A DNA stretch of 64,000 bases, from positions 53,854 through 117,853 of the forward strand of contig JAQGMF010000038.1 in NCBI GenBank assembly GCA_028292505.1. Direction: 5' to 3'. The notes under the pieces are model-generated. The model was not told the DNA's origin. It saw only the letters and a program-made list of their open reading frames with translations, and made no database searches. This document shows, piece by piece, positions 55,195-64,000 of this stretch; the stretch's first letter is position 1; each line of letters begins with the position of its first letter. A program made the translations under genes and the position numbers. The DNA is from Rhodocyclales bacterium. GTDB lineage: Bacteria; Pseudomonadota; Gammaproteobacteria; Burkholderiales; Rhodocyclaceae.

Positions 55195-56444
55195 TGCAAG
55201 CTTCCAGCCAAATCGAAGATCGGCATATACATCAGCACGACGACCGTGCCGATCACCAAGCCAATAACCGTCATCAAGATCGGCTCCAGAAGACGTGAAG
55301 CCCAATCGACCCATCGAGCGAATTCCTCATCCTGAAAGCGTGCGGTGCGCTCCAGCATTTCCGCCATCTGCCCGGATCGTTCGCCCACCTTGATCAACGA
55401 CTCGGCGACCGGACTTGCAAGACCAGCTGAAAGCAAGGCTGCAGACAAACTCTGGCCCTGTTCGACCGACAGGCGGCATTGAGTGAGCCGAATCTGTTCG
55501 ACCGGCGCAAGCATGCCGGTCACCATGCCCATTGCACGCGATAGCGAAATCCCCGAAGCCAGTAGCAAACTCACGGCTCGATAAAAACGCGCCAGCCGGA
55601 ACTCGTTTGCTTTTGTGGCGAACCACGGCAAGCGCAGGACTTGATTGATCATGAACAAACGCCCCTCGGCGCGACTGACGAGCCAACCGAGCACCACAAA
55701 AAAAACCAACAAGCCCAGTCCGGTAAGTTCCCAATGACCGTAGATGATTTTGCCGAACGATAGCAACATGGCCGACAGCCAAGGCATTTCACGCCCCGAC
55801 GATTCGTAAACGGTTGCAAAACGTGGCACGACATAACCCAGCAGGAACAGTGTGACGAAACCGCCGACCACTAGCAGCATCACAGGGTAAATCGCTGCGG
55901 AAATCAGTTTCTTGCGAATGACATCGAATTGAAGCTGATAGGCGATGTAGCGTGTCAGCGCTTGCGGCAGATCGCCTGTGCGCTCCGACGCTCTCGCGGT
56001 TGCGACATAGACGTCAGGAAAATGCTCCGGAAACGTGGCCAGGACATCCGAAAAGCTTTTACCTTCTCTCAACGATGCCAGCAGACTGCCGAGCACAGCA
56101 TGCACGCCCGTGTGGCGCTCCTTCGTATGCAAGGTGGACAATGCTTCCGTCAAATTCAAACCTGCTTCGAGCAGGGCAAGCAATTCCTGGCTGAACAGCA
56201 ACAAGGGGAAATGGGTACGCCGGCTCGAAATTGCTTTGTCATAGTCCGTTACCGACTCTATGGACAACACGCGCATGCCTCGCGACACCGTCCGGCGTAT
56301 CGCTTCGGACTCAGTCACATCAGCAAACTCGATAACCTGAGGTGTACCGTCCAGACTCTTCACATGCAAACGGATATGGGCAGACACGCTTGCGGCCGCT
56401 ACACGCGGCGCTTGTGAATCCACGGACTGGCTCGATTTCGTCAT
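55191..56444 (-). CDS. gspF: Type II secretion / pilus inner-membrane platform protein
   Basis: 417 residues; start ATG at 56444 (a GTG three bases upstream is possible). Two GspF/PilC repeats, with LLLFSQELLALLEAGLNLTEAL and RFYRAVSLLLASGISLSRAM. Three membrane helices at ~175-195, ~225-245 and ~385-410. It is the polytopic core that couples the ATPase to pseudopilin extraction. An unusual N-terminal extension of about 90 residues precedes it. Confidence 0.92.
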   Translation of the reverse strand: MTKSSQSVDSQAPRVAAASVSAHIRLHVKSLDGTPQVIEFADVTESEAIRRTVSRGMRVLSIESVTDYDKAISSRRTHFPLLLFSQELLALLEAGLNLTEALSTLHTKERHTGVHAVLGSLLASLREGKSFSDVLATFPEHFPDVYVATARASERTGDLPQALTRYIAYQLQFDVIRKKLISAAIYPVMLLVVGGFVTLFLLGYVVPRFATVYESSGREMPWLSAMLLSFGKIIYGHWELTGLGLLVFFVVLGWLVSRAEGRLFMINQVLRLPWFATKANEFRLARFYRAVSLLLASGISLSRAMGMVTGMLAPVEQIRLTQCRLSVEQGQSLSAALLSAGLASPVAESLIKVGERSGQMAEMLERTARFQDEEFARWVDWASRLLEPILMTVIGLVIGTVVVLMYMPIFDLAGSLQ

Positions 56445-56465
56445 CACGAAAGCGCTACCGCGACT

Positions 56466-56924
56466 TTAGCGGTAAGACACATCGGCAGCGTCCCCGTCTC
56501 CGCCGGGCTGCCCGTCCTTCGCGTAAGACAGCAGGTCAAAATCCCCGCCCTGCCCTGGAGAAACGTAGATGTACGGTTTGTTCCAGGGATCATTTGGCAC
56601 GGCCTTCTGCAAATAAGGGCCATTCCATTTGGGTTCGTCGTTCGGTTTGACCATCAAAGCGTTCAAACCCTGCTCCGTTGTTGGATAGCTACCAACATCG
56701 AGCCTGTACGCGTCCAGGGCCTTGCCAAGTGCTTCGATCTGCGCTTTCGTGGTGCCACGCTCGGACTTGCCCAATTGCGCAAAATAACGCGGCCCTACAT
56801 AGGCCGCCAGCAAACCAATGATGACGATGACAACAAGCAGTTCCAGAAGTGTAAAACCGCGTGCGCGAAAATGAATTGCGGCCACAGGTGATGGACCCAC
56901 GGCCGCTTGCCGAACAGTGTTCAT
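56466..56924 (-). CDS. gspG: Major pseudopilin GspG
   Basis: 152 residues from the ATG at 56924 (AAGGTCTGTA upstream). The prepilin motif RARG/FTLLELLVVIVIIGLLAAYV is followed by the GspG core: GTTKAQIEALGKALDAYRLD, YPTTEQGLNAL, PWNKPYIYVSPG and a C-terminal Ca-site-like DFDLLSYAKDGQPGGDG. This is the canonical major pseudopilin of type II secretion. The open frame upstream belongs to the PEP-CTERM gene region. Confidence 0.93.
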   Translation of the reverse strand: MNTVRQAAVGPSPVAAIHFRARGFTLLELLVVIVIIGLLAAYVGPRYFAQLGKSERGTTKAQIEALGKALDAYRLDVGSYPTTEQGLNALMVKPNDEPKWNGPYLQKAVPNDPWNKPYIYVSPGQGGDFDLLSYAKDGQPGGDGDAADVSYR

Positions 56925-56934
56925 TACAGACCTT

Positions 56935-57825
56935 CTAGACTTGTCGTTTTCGGACGAGTAAGCATATCGACGATAGCCCGGCCGCAAACAGCAACGCCAG
57001 ACTGGATGGCTCCGGCACAGATGCTTCTGGCAAAGATGCTCCAGGCAAAGGTGCAATTTCTTCAGCGGAAGTCTCCGCTAACGCATAAAAACCACCAAGC
57101 GCATCGTCACTGCTCTCGTTTCGGAATGCTAAATCAAATGATGTAACGCTGTCCGACAAATAAGCCTCCATCGGATAGACGGATGGGTCGGTGCTCGGCG
57201 TAAAGTTCTGTCCGTTCGCAAGAGACCACAAGACATCATTCGCCTCCAAAAACACTTCGGCATAACTGAAGGCTTGCGAAAAGCTCACACCTACATCCGG
57301 AGACGCCCCGCCTGGACCTTGAAAGCCCTCGCTAGCGGACCCCGAGGCACCCGTCGTAATATTGCCGAAAATGTGTAACGCTGTATTGGCCGACAATACG
57401 AAGCTTCTCGAAACATATGCGAGGCTCAACACACTCGCTCCGCCTGTTAATAGAGATGCCTCTGCGCTTACACTCGCAAATCCCGTATTTGCAACGGCTC
57501 CCGCAACGGCCGCGTGAGTTGTGTCCCAGGCACCGACCACCGATGAGTCCAGTAGCTGTTCGTTTTGGGCATACGTCACGCTCCACAGAAATGTTCCATC
57601 CGCCTGTGGCACAAGCTCGATGTGTTGGTCGAAATCGCGTGATGCCTGGACTTGCGAACTCGTCGAGATCCAGGTCAGCGTGGAAGTTATGCCATCGTTA
57701 GCGTCCAGGTCTGACAATTCGAACCGCATATCAGCAACCTTCGCCGACCCGATCGTGGTCGCACCGGCCGACGCAGAAATACAAATGCATGCAGCATACA
57801 ACAGGTGTTTCAGGTGGCAGGGCAT
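56935..57825 (-). CDS. PEP-CTERM sorting-domain protein
   Basis: 296 residues. Signal peptide MPCHLKHLLYAACICISASA. The middle part is Ser/Ala/Thr/Gly-rich beta-like sequence without a recognised domain. The C-terminus has the PEP-CTERM triad: VPEPSSLALLF helix, then basic VRKRQV. Proteins of this class are cut and anchored or released by exosortase; no exosortase gene is in the window. It lies ten bases before gspG in the same operon and is a candidate surface substrate. Confidence 0.85.
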   Translation of the reverse strand: MPCHLKHLLYAACICISASAGATTIGSAKVADMRFELSDLDANDGITSTLTWISTSSQVQASRDFDQHIELVPQADGTFLWSVTYAQNEQLLDSSVVGAWDTTHAAVAGAVANTGFASVSAEASLLTGGASVLSLAYVSRSFVLSANTALHIFGNITTGASGSASEGFQGPGGASPDVGVSFSQAFSYAEVFLEANDVLWSLANGQNFTPSTDPSVYPMEAYLSDSVTSFDLAFRNESSDDALGGFYALAETSAEEIAPLPGASLPEASVPEPSSLALLFAAGLSSICLLVRKRQV

Positions 57826-57886
57826 AACGCCATTTCATCATAATAGATGCGCCATTCTGACCTGTATCGTTAAAAGGCGCTGTCTA

Positions 57887-60800
57887 CTAATTAACGGTAA
57901 TACTCCATTTGAATCCGACAGCGGCAGCGAAGAATGAGGGGGTAAGCCGCAAATTCGAACGCACGGTAATGGTGTCCAGGCTACGGCCGGTCTCGCCGTA
58001 TTGCAGGGCCCCAAACTGTAAGTCGGGATCCGTAATCACTACGAGCGACGGTGCAGAAGTCAGCTTGGCAGTCCCACCAGTAACTGGATTGCCTGAATTA
58101 CCAAATGAGGTTTCAACTGTGTACTCCCAGATCATCGGATTGATTTGCACCTCGGTCTTTATGGTCAGCCCGCAAATCCTGATGTTCGGACTATTCGTTG
58201 AGGTGACCACACCTGTCGCCGCGTCCGAATTGCTCATCGCTACCGGAGCACCAGATATGCCAATGTATTGCGGATCCAGCGACACTGCCTGCCCCACCAA
58301 TACTTGGTACTGCTTGGTCCCATCTGGAATGCAATCGGCTTGACCAGTCACCGTCACGGTCTGGTCGACGTTCCAGTTTGCGGGTGTGAAGGTCAGGCTC
58401 GGCGGCGAAGCCACCCCCTCTTTCGACATCGTGCTGGCCACGGGGAGCACTACGTTGTCCGTCGGTGCCGAACCGAGCTTGATCTTGAACTGCGCCTGGC
58501 CACCAACTTCGGTTGTCTGCAACGGTGTGGCAGTAATCGTTTCGACCACACTACCTGTTTGCGCCGCCGCAGGAATCACGACGGCACCCGCGGCCCAGGC
58601 TTGGCCAAGGCCGCGACTGTCGTAGATGACGGCATATACGTAATAGGCTCCAGGAGCCAGGGTGCTGACATTCCAATCGTAAGAGGCGCTTTGAACGCCG
58701 GAGGACTGCCGCAAGCCGTCCACGATCAGTGTTCCGGTAAATGCAGTCTTATTGGACGCATAGTAAAGCGCGACCGTCGGTTCGATATTCAGATCGGTGC
58801 CCTGCCACGTGAGGTGCACGATCTTGCTCGCACCTACCTGTGTCGGTACGACAGTTGAGGATGGTGTCAGCAACTGGATACTCGGGTTCTGGTAGGTGCC
58901 CGTACTGACATACATCACGCTCGCAGGCGACCAGCTCGAGGCGGCGCCACTTGCATCAACCGCGCGAACACTCCACCAGTAAGTGCTCTTGTCATCCAGT
59001 GGCGAGGGCACTGTCCATGTGGTCAGGGCGGACACGCCGCTCTGCAGGACTGTAGCGAAGCCAGCATCTTTGGCGAGCTGGAATTCGTAGTGCACCGTGT
59101 CACCTTCAGGGTCGAGCGCAGGGTTGGCTTCAAGTACTGGCGTCAAAGTCGAAACCCATGCACCGTTGCCCGGATTATGCACAGTGGGTTGAGCCGGCGC
59201 CTCGTTTATGACGTCGACAAGGAAGGTGCCCTGTACCCAGGCCGATTCCGAGCGCCCATCCTGGGCCTTGGCGCGCCAGAAATAGTGCTTGTTCTCGATA
59301 AGTCCGCTCACGTGCCATGAGGTGGTTGCACCCAACCCTTGTAGCACTTCGCTAGAGGCACGCTTAGCGCCGGAGTCGAAGGAGGGAACCGTGTCGAGTT
59401 CGAAGATATAAGTCAGCAGATCGCCATCGGCGTCCGTGGAATTGCCGACTGTCAGGTCCGGACTAAGGTTGGCGACTCTCGCATCGAGCGCCGGGGATAC
59501 CAGAGTCGGTGTCGTCGGCGCACTGTTGCCCACGCCTGTAAAGAAATCGCGGACTGCCGACATAGTCTGCGCACCGTTGACATCGGTCGCGATGACACGC
59601 CAATAATATTTCTTGCGCGCAATGAGTGCGGCATTGACTTGCCAGCTCGTGGTACCGGACACATCTGGCAAGAGTCCGTCGGTCTGAACGACGATATGGG
59701 TCAACGCAGCATCGTCAAATATGCGTACGCCATAAGTGATGCTATCCCCGTCCTTGTCGACGGCGTTGCTCCAGGCCAGCGTGGGTTGCAGATCGGCCAC
59801 TTCTCCATCGGGTACGGGCAGCGATAGATTGAAGCTGTCAGGCGGGTCGTTGTACAAGTTGACGAAGAAGCGCGCATTGATCCAGGCGCTATAGGTCGTG
59901 TTGCCGTCATAGGTGCGAGCACGCCACCAGTAAGTGGTGTTGTCCATCAACGTGGCGGTGAGCGGCCAGGCTGTCGGCACGGCGGTTGTACCAGAGACGG
60001 CTTTGTCCACCAGAGCGCTGTCGACCAATTGGGTCATGGAAGCGTCCTTGTAGATCTCGAACTGTACTTTGACCGTCGGGTCTTGAGTGTTCGTCGATGT
60101 CTGCACACTCAGGGTGGGCTTGAGACTGGTGAGCTGTGCGCCCGAGGCGGGGCTAATGATGCTGGGAATCTCCGGCCCGGCAGGCGGCGAGATGGATTCA
60201 ACCTTGATACTCGCCGAGCGCGTGCTGGTGAGTGTGCCGTCGGTGGCAGTGTAGACAACGAGGTAGTTACCGGCCGTGCCTTTGGGTGGCGTCCAGTCGA
60301 AGACGGCGCGCGTCAAGGTCGGTGCCGTAGGGTCGGTGGCTTGCGTCGTGAATTTGGCTCCGGCAGGCAGTGGTGCGGCGGAAAGGAACACGGGAGCGCC
60401 GCCGGGGCTGCTGGCCTCGACAAGGAACGAGACCTGGTGCTCTTCCTGCGTCACGCGATCCGGTATGAACTGAATCTGTGGCGGCAGCGAGATTGCAGGC
60501 GGTGCTTCGAATTCAGCGTCATACACGCCGGTGGAATTAACGTCGAAGAAGTTGACCCAGTATTCCCACTTCTTGGTTTCTGAATTACGGGTCTTGGAGA
60601 GCCAGACGTTCTCGGGAAGCAAGGTCTTGGCATCCGAGCGCTTGGTTACCCCCAGGGCCTTGGTGCCGTTGAAGGGGTCTGGCAGTTTCACGTAAAGAAA
60701 ACCATCCGTCGGCGGGACGATAAGGTGGTACGTAGCTTTCCCATCAATGCTGGTACTGGCCGTCAGCGCGGCGACGCTGCTGCGGTCAGTGACAAGCGTA

Positions 60801-61873
60801 TCGGGCGCATCCGACTCATACACGCGTATGACATCGCCATCCTGGGCAAGAAAGTCACGGACATAGTCGCGCCCTGGCAGATCTACGCGCACATCGCGTA
60901 TCAGCAGGTGGGCATTCGCGGCCTGGAGGATAGAGGTAAGCGAACCACCCAGTTCGTCGGCATGGGTGAACGACGCAGTAAATTCGGTGAATTTGCCGGC
61001 CAGCGTGGTCTCCATGATCCAGCGGCCCATCTTGCTGGTATTGGCAGCGACGTCACCAAAATTGATCAGCAACGTGTTGTCGGCCGGAGCATCGTTGACG
61101 TAACTGCCATCCAGCTTGAAACCGATGAGCAAGCCTTGATTGTTCTCGACAATCTTGGGCTGGGCCGAGTCGATCTTCAGATTCTTGGCAGTCGCGAATC
61201 CGTTGTTTTTAACACGCACGCCAAGCGTGAAAGGCTCGACGGGTTCGATCTCGGCAGTCAAAGGATCATCGGCCCAGACGTCCTTGGTGAGGAAGTAGTC
61301 CAGTGTTAGCAGCGGAAGGGGCTTGACTGTGATGACATCGGGTGACACATCGAGTGTCTGATCCTCGCCACCGAAGGTGTATTTGAGCGTCGCACCGATG
61401 AGGTATTTCTTACCCAACGGACTGGTACCGGCGGAACCAGGGGCGGGAATGATGAGCCAGTTGATGGTGGAGGTCGTCGCCGGGTTGACGGTGCCGTTGC
61501 CGTCGATGTCAGATATGTTTTGCTTGCCAGAGACGCGGACGAAGAACTTGGCGGTACTGCTGTTGGGGTCGCTGGACGCTTCGACTGGCGTACCCTGTTC
61601 GTCATACACCTTGACCACGATCGAGACATTGGAGATCACGCCATTGTCGGTGGTGTTGTTGATGTTCATCTCGGCGTCGAAAGCCTGACGCTCAAGGGTC
61701 AGTTCCTGCTTGATCTCGATCTTGACGCGCGCGCAGACGGTCTCTTGCGCCTGCGCGATACCAGAATGCAGTATGCATAGCGCTGCGCAGCCCACCACCG
61801 ACGCAGCGACTCGGAGCGCTTGCCCCATGCGCACGCGCGCCCCAGCCCGACTCTCCCCCGCTCTTTGCGTCAT
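57887..61873 (-). CDS. Giant secreted protein with fibronectin-III-like repeats
   Basis: About 1328 residues from the ATG at 61873 (GGGGAAG upstream). Signal sequence ends near SGIAQAQ. After an N-terminal beta domain and an Ig-like segment (~500-590), four FnIII-like repeats follow at about residues 590-1010, each with a P-x-L and a YWWRAR/YYWRVIA strand. Further beta domains form the C-terminus. No catalytic site, PEP-CTERM or anchor is seen. It is probably an adhesin or surface polymer-binding substrate of the adjacent secretion system. First gene of the operon. Confidence 0.82.
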   Translation of the reverse strand: MTQRAGESRAGARVRMGQALRVAASVVGCAALCILHSGIAQAQETVCARVKIEIKQELTLERQAFDAEMNINNTTDNGVISNVSIVVKVYDEQGTPVEASSDPNSSTAKFFVRVSGKQNISDIDGNGTVNPATTSTINWLIIPAPGSAGTSPLGKKYLIGATLKYTFGGEDQTLDVSPDVITVKPLPLLTLDYFLTKDVWADDPLTAEIEPVEPFTLGVRVKNNGFATAKNLKIDSAQPKIVENNQGLLIGFKLDGSYVNDAPADNTLLINFGDVAANTSKMGRWIMETTLAGKFTEFTASFTHADELGGSLTSILQAANAHLLIRDVRVDLPGRDYVRDFLAQDGDVIRVYESDAPDTLVTDRSSVAALTASTSIDGKATYHLIVPPTDGFLYVKLPDPFNGTKALGVTKRSDAKTLLPENVWLSKTRNSETKKWEYWVNFFDVNSTGVYDAEFEAPPAISLPPQIQFIPDRVTQEEHQVSFLVEASSPGGAPVFLSAAPLPAGAKFTTQATDPTAPTLTRAVFDWTPPKGTAGNYLVVYTATDGTLTSTRSASIKVESISPPAGPEIPSIISPASGAQLTSLKPTLSVQTSTNTQDPTVKVQFEIYKDASMTQLVDSALVDKAVSGTTAVPTAWPLTATLMDNTTYWWRARTYDGNTTYSAWINARFFVNLYNDPPDSFNLSLPVPDGEVADLQPTLAWSNAVDKDGDSITYGVRIFDDAALTHIVVQTDGLLPDVSGTTSWQVNAALIARKKYYWRVIATDVNGAQTMSAVRDFFTGVGNSAPTTPTLVSPALDARVANLSPDLTVGNSTDADGDLLTYIFELDTVPSFDSGAKRASSEVLQGLGATTSWHVSGLIENKHYFWRAKAQDGRSESAWVQGTFLVDVINEAPAQPTVHNPGNGAWVSTLTPVLEANPALDPEGDTVHYEFQLAKDAGFATVLQSGVSALTTWTVPSPLDDKSTYWWSVRAVDASGAASSWSPASVMYVSTGTYQNPSIQLLTPSSTVVPTQVGASKIVHLTWQGTDLNIEPTVALYYASNKTAFTGTLIVDGLRQSSGVQSASYDWNVSTLAPGAYYVYAVIYDSRGLGQAWAAGAVVIPAAAQTGSVVETITATPLQTTEVGGQAQFKIKLGSAPTDNVVLPVASTMSKEGVASPPSLTFTPANWNVDQTVTVTGQADCIPDGTKQYQVLVGQAVSLDPQYIGISGAPVAMSNSDAATGVVTSTNSPNIRICGLTIKTEVQINPMIWEYTVETSFGNSGNPVTGGTAKLTSAPSLVVITDPDLQFGALQYGETGRSLDTITVRSNLRLTPSFFAAAVGFKWSITVN

Positions 61874-62009
61874 CTTCACTTCCCCGCTCACTCTGTTCTT
61901 CGGGCGGGCTGCACTAACGGCAGCCCGTTTGATCTTCTAGTCCTGCCGCCCAACTCTTATGCAATTGTACTGACACGACAAACATTTTTCTTGATTTCTC
62001 TGCTTCTCT

Positions 62010-62384
62010 CTAACCAGCCCGCAGCGCGGTGAGAAATTCGTCCGGATCAAAGCCATCTTTCACGTGGTGACCTCGCACCACCAAGTACGGCGTGCCGATA
62101 CCACCGTAACTTCTGAATTCATCTTCGCAACGATGCGCTTCACTCATATTGCATTCGGTGAAGGCAAAACCGTTCTGGTTCAACCAGTTTTTCGCCTGCG
62201 CGCAATATGGGCACTCGCTTGTCGAGTACATCACTACTTCGTTGGCCTTCACGCCTACAGCTAGCGCGCTCAGCTCGGAAGCAGAAATCTCTCTGCCATC
62301 CAACGACACACCAGTCGGAGCAAAATGCTTCCAACCTTGATAAAGCCCCCCGACGAGCAGTATCAGAATAAATAGTTTGCGCAT
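62010..62384 (-). CDS. Membrane-anchored glutaredoxin-like protein
   Basis: 124 residues. One N-terminal hydrophobic helix (LFILILLVGGLYQGW), then a glutaredoxin fold with active site CPYC in TSECPYCAQAKNWL and cis-Pro in GIGTPYLVVRG. The helix would place the domain in the periplasm. It might act in thiol chemistry of exported proteins. Independent of the secretion operon, since a ~120-base spacer separates them. Confidence 0.88.
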   Translation of the reverse strand: MRKLFILILLVGGLYQGWKHFAPTGVSLDGREISASELSALAVGVKANEVVMYSTSECPYCAQAKNWLNQNGFAFTECNMSEAHRCEDEFRSYGGIGTPYLVVRGHHVKDGFDPDEFLTALRAG

Positions 62385-62467
62385 AACTAGTCCCGTTCAA
62401 CACAACAGCACGCCACCTGCATCGAATTAAAACGGCGTGAGAAGCACCCACCGGCCATTTATTACTC

Positions 62468-62485
62468 AAAAGGTCATGACCTTTT
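62468..62485. promoter_or_regulatory. 18-bp perfect palindrome AAAAGGTCATGACCTTTT
   Basis: A perfect palindrome ending in a T-run. It sits ~85 bases upstream of the glutaredoxin-like gene and ~50 bases downstream of the small membrane protein gene. It could be a dimeric operator or a weak bidirectional terminator. Confidence 0.4.
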
Positions 62486-62532
62486 CATGACACCTGACAT
62501 CCACATTCCACCATTAGCTTTGCACGATTAAA

Positions 62533-62946
62533 CTAAACGCCATGCGAGGACCGCATGAAATAGACCGAGAAAAAAACATAATTCGCAGCCACGTACGCAC
62601 CAAATGAAAATAATAAATATGCCAAAGGACTATACAGTACAGCTCTTTTTGAATTCCGCTTTACCAAAAAATTTCCGACCAGCGAGAAGAACAATAAATT
62701 AGCAAAACCAACAAACACCAGAGCCCAAAGCCAACTACTGGTTATGCCAAAAGCAAGTGGAAACAAACTATTTGGAAAGGGATACAGCAACCAATCAGCT
62801 AGCGTTGCAAACATCTTCCGTAGCGGACGCCACTCCGCTCTTCCCTGCAGCGCATTCGAGATAATCAGCGCCAGGCACAAGCCTCCATATAACGAACCGC
62901 CGACAAGATTCGATCCAAAAGGACCAGTTAATTTTCGTCCACGCAC
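62533..62946 (-). CDS. Small polytopic membrane protein, hypothetical
   Basis: 137 residues from a GTG at 62946 overlapping the previous stop by 19 bases. Three or four hydrophobic helices (YGGLCLALIISNAL, WLWALVFVGFANLLFFSLVG, YLLFSFGAYVAANYVFF). No recognised family. Composition is AT-rich like its neighbour. The location downstream of an Rhs toxin end allows an immunity role against a membrane-acting toxin, which is inference. Confidence 0.6.
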   Translation of the reverse strand: MRGRKLTGPFGSNLVGGSLYGGLCLALIISNALQGRAEWRPLRKMFATLADWLLYPFPNSLFPLAFGITSSWLWALVFVGFANLLFFSLVGNFLVKRNSKRAVLYSPLAYLLFSFGAYVAANYVFFSVYFMRSSHGV

Positions 62947-63302
62947 GGATAACAGCTAACCTCAATATTTGTATATGTCCCTGACAATAAATTTAACATC
63001 TCATAAGGCATATCAATGCTGCAATTGGCATTGTCATGATAGATAGCTATATTAAGATACGAACGAACATCTGCCAGCTGATTTATTTTGGCCAGTTTTA
63101 CTGCATCCAACTTGCCCAGAATTGACCGCAAATGTTCTATAAGCTCAGCATCAGTGGAGCACTCTGAATCAATACGCCAAAGATAAGTGTTGTCGCGAGA
63201 CTTTCTAGAAAAATACGGGCCTGCATCGCTCCACGTTTGAAGAAAATTAAAGCGACCGGACTCCGCGACCCAAAAGTCTAAAGTAACACTTATGTCTTTC
63301 AT
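62928..63302 (-). CDS. Small acidic protein, possible DUF4279-like immunity protein
   Basis: 124 residues with mixed alpha/beta sequence (WRIDSECSTDAELIEHLRSI, then a C-terminal YTNIEVSCYPCV strand). The pattern resembles DUF4279-type proteins, common beside Rhs/polymorphic toxin genes. It lies 165 bases downstream of the Rhs gene and overlaps the membrane protein gene. The spacer 63303-63467 shows nothing. The family call is tentative. Confidence 0.5.
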   Translation of the reverse strand: MKDISVTLDFWVAESGRFNFLQTWSDAGPYFSRKSRDNTYLWRIDSECSTDAELIEHLRSILGKLDAVKLAKINQLADVRSYLNIAIYHDNANCSIDMPYEMLNLLSGTYTNIEVSCYPCVDEN

Positions 63303-63467
63303 CTATCACTCCAGCCAATCGTGACCACGCAGCCATCTTCCTTTTTACGGACAAACGACAACAAACCACAAGAGCCATATGATCAAAGAACTCATGATTT
63401 AATCATTGCGCGCCTGCTCCTTACCATTAACTCCAACAAATTATAGGCTCACGTTTCATTTTCCGAA

Positions 63468-64000
63468 TTAATTAGCCAATACGCCGCCTCCAACAACTAT
63501 GGGGCATAGTTCAGGTTGTAGTACGCATACCAAACAGACTCCGCCTACAAGGAGAATACCTTGGCATCTTGGCCCACACATTGAACTCTTACTAGGTTCT
63601 GGAGCTTCCGGAGGTGGCGCCGCAGGCTTATTCTTCGGGCCTTTCTTCTTGTCAGGGGGCGGTTTCCCTAGATCGACCCATTCGTCATACTCTTCCTTTG
63701 CTCCCTCTTTATCCAGATCCGGGTCACCCGGTTTCTTGACGTTTTGGTGATACCAGCTCCAAAAATCTGGGGGGTAGCCATAGTGCTTATCTTTTGGTTG
63801 TAGGCCCAAAGTATCCATGTACTGCGTTGGCCCACCCTCCACATATACGTACGTATTGACGCCGCCATTAAGCCCAATGGGATCAGCGGAGATATATCGC
63901 CCGATACTCGGATCGTAGTAGCGGTGCCAGTTGTAGTGCAGCGCAGTTTCTTCATCGAAGTACTGCCCCGGCAACCTCAGGTTTGAGCTGATCGTCGGGC
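63468..64000 (-). CDS. Rhs/YD-repeat polymorphic toxin, C-terminal end (runs off window)
   Basis: The final ~177 codons of an Rhs protein; the frame stays open to the window edge. The core ends with the typical LHYNWHRYYDPSIGRYISAD and NTYVYVEGGPTQYMDTLGL. After the core comes a variable tip: a charged segment (KKPGDPDLDKEGAKEEYDEW), a Pro/Lys linker and a hydrophobic Cys-rich end (CGPRCQGILLVGGVCLVCVL). The tip probably carries the toxin. Delivery is normally by type VI secretion or similar. Immunity genes are expected downstream, where two small ORFs lie. Confidence 0.85.
   Translation of the reverse strand, partial: PTISSNLRLPGQYFDEETALHYNWHRYYDPSIGRYISADPIGLNGGVNTYVYVEGGPTQYMDTLGLQPKDKHYGYPPDFWSWYHQNVKKPGDPDLDKEGAKEEYDEWVDLGKPPPDKKKGPKNKPAAPPPEAPEPSKSSMCGPRCQGILLVGGVCLVCVLQPELCPIVVGGGVLAN

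Overview
The window looks like chromosome from a betaproteobacterium (Burkholderiales/Rhodocyclales-like). The evidence is GC-rich codon use, an MdtABC-type RND pump, DUF1178/DUF1415/DUF3943 proteins, a PEP-CTERM protein, and many copies of the ATTCCCGC-GAAA-GCGGGAAT hairpin repeat. The genus cannot be fixed from sequence alone. Layout: the left edge is the start of a kdp potassium-uptake operon read leftwards (a 30-aa ORF, kdpF, kdpA) with a KdpE-like operator. Next come an AT-richer PIN-like membrane protein and a repeat-rich stretch. Positions 3.5-9.7 kb hold housekeeping and accessory genes: a His-tailed DMT transporter, a PRMT-like methyltransferase, DoxX, a fatty-acid desaturase with a coupled leader ORF, and an M14 peptidase/alpha-beta hydrolase pair. 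Positions 9.8-12.4 kb are decayed DNA (PAS-sensor remnant, a diverged repeat pair) around a soxR-type gene and a lipoprotein. Positions 12.5-21.9 kb encode a complete leftward RND efflux operon: adaptor, two pump subunits, outer-membrane factor. Positions 22-44.9 kb hold a CorC/HlyC-like protein, a UBP zinc finger next to a cNMP-binding/thioredoxin-reductase-like protein, an AlgL-like lyase, glutamine amidotransferase, SDRs, OsmC proteins, pirin, a response regulator, a DUF3943 barrel, a TetR pseudogene, a D-2-hydroxyacid dehydrogenase, a dusC/TrmB-like/GH5 operon, tRNA-Gly(GCC), a NifQ-like protein, SelO and thioredoxin. At 45.04 kb there is a 3' fragment that resembles tRNA-Cys, followed by clearly different DNA; I read this as the left edge of an inserted island. 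From 45.1 to 61.9 kb a tightly overlapping leftward operon encodes a hybrid secretion/pilus-like machine. It has a transglutaminase-like protein, a degenerate rhodanese, three pseudopilin-like proteins, a TPR-secretin-cohesin protein, PilP/PilO/PilM-N-like platform proteins, GspE, GspF and GspG, a PEP-CTERM surface protein, and a ~1330-aa FnIII-repeat secreted protein. The right edge has a glutaredoxin-like protein, two AT-rich small genes and the C-terminal end of an Rhs polymorphic toxin. The most interesting points are the hybrid secretion operon with its cohesin-bearing secretin and likely island boundary, the UBP/cNMP-TrxR pair lacking its redox cysteines, the PRMT-like and NifQ-like variants, and several small ORFs joined to their neighbours by start/stop overlap.
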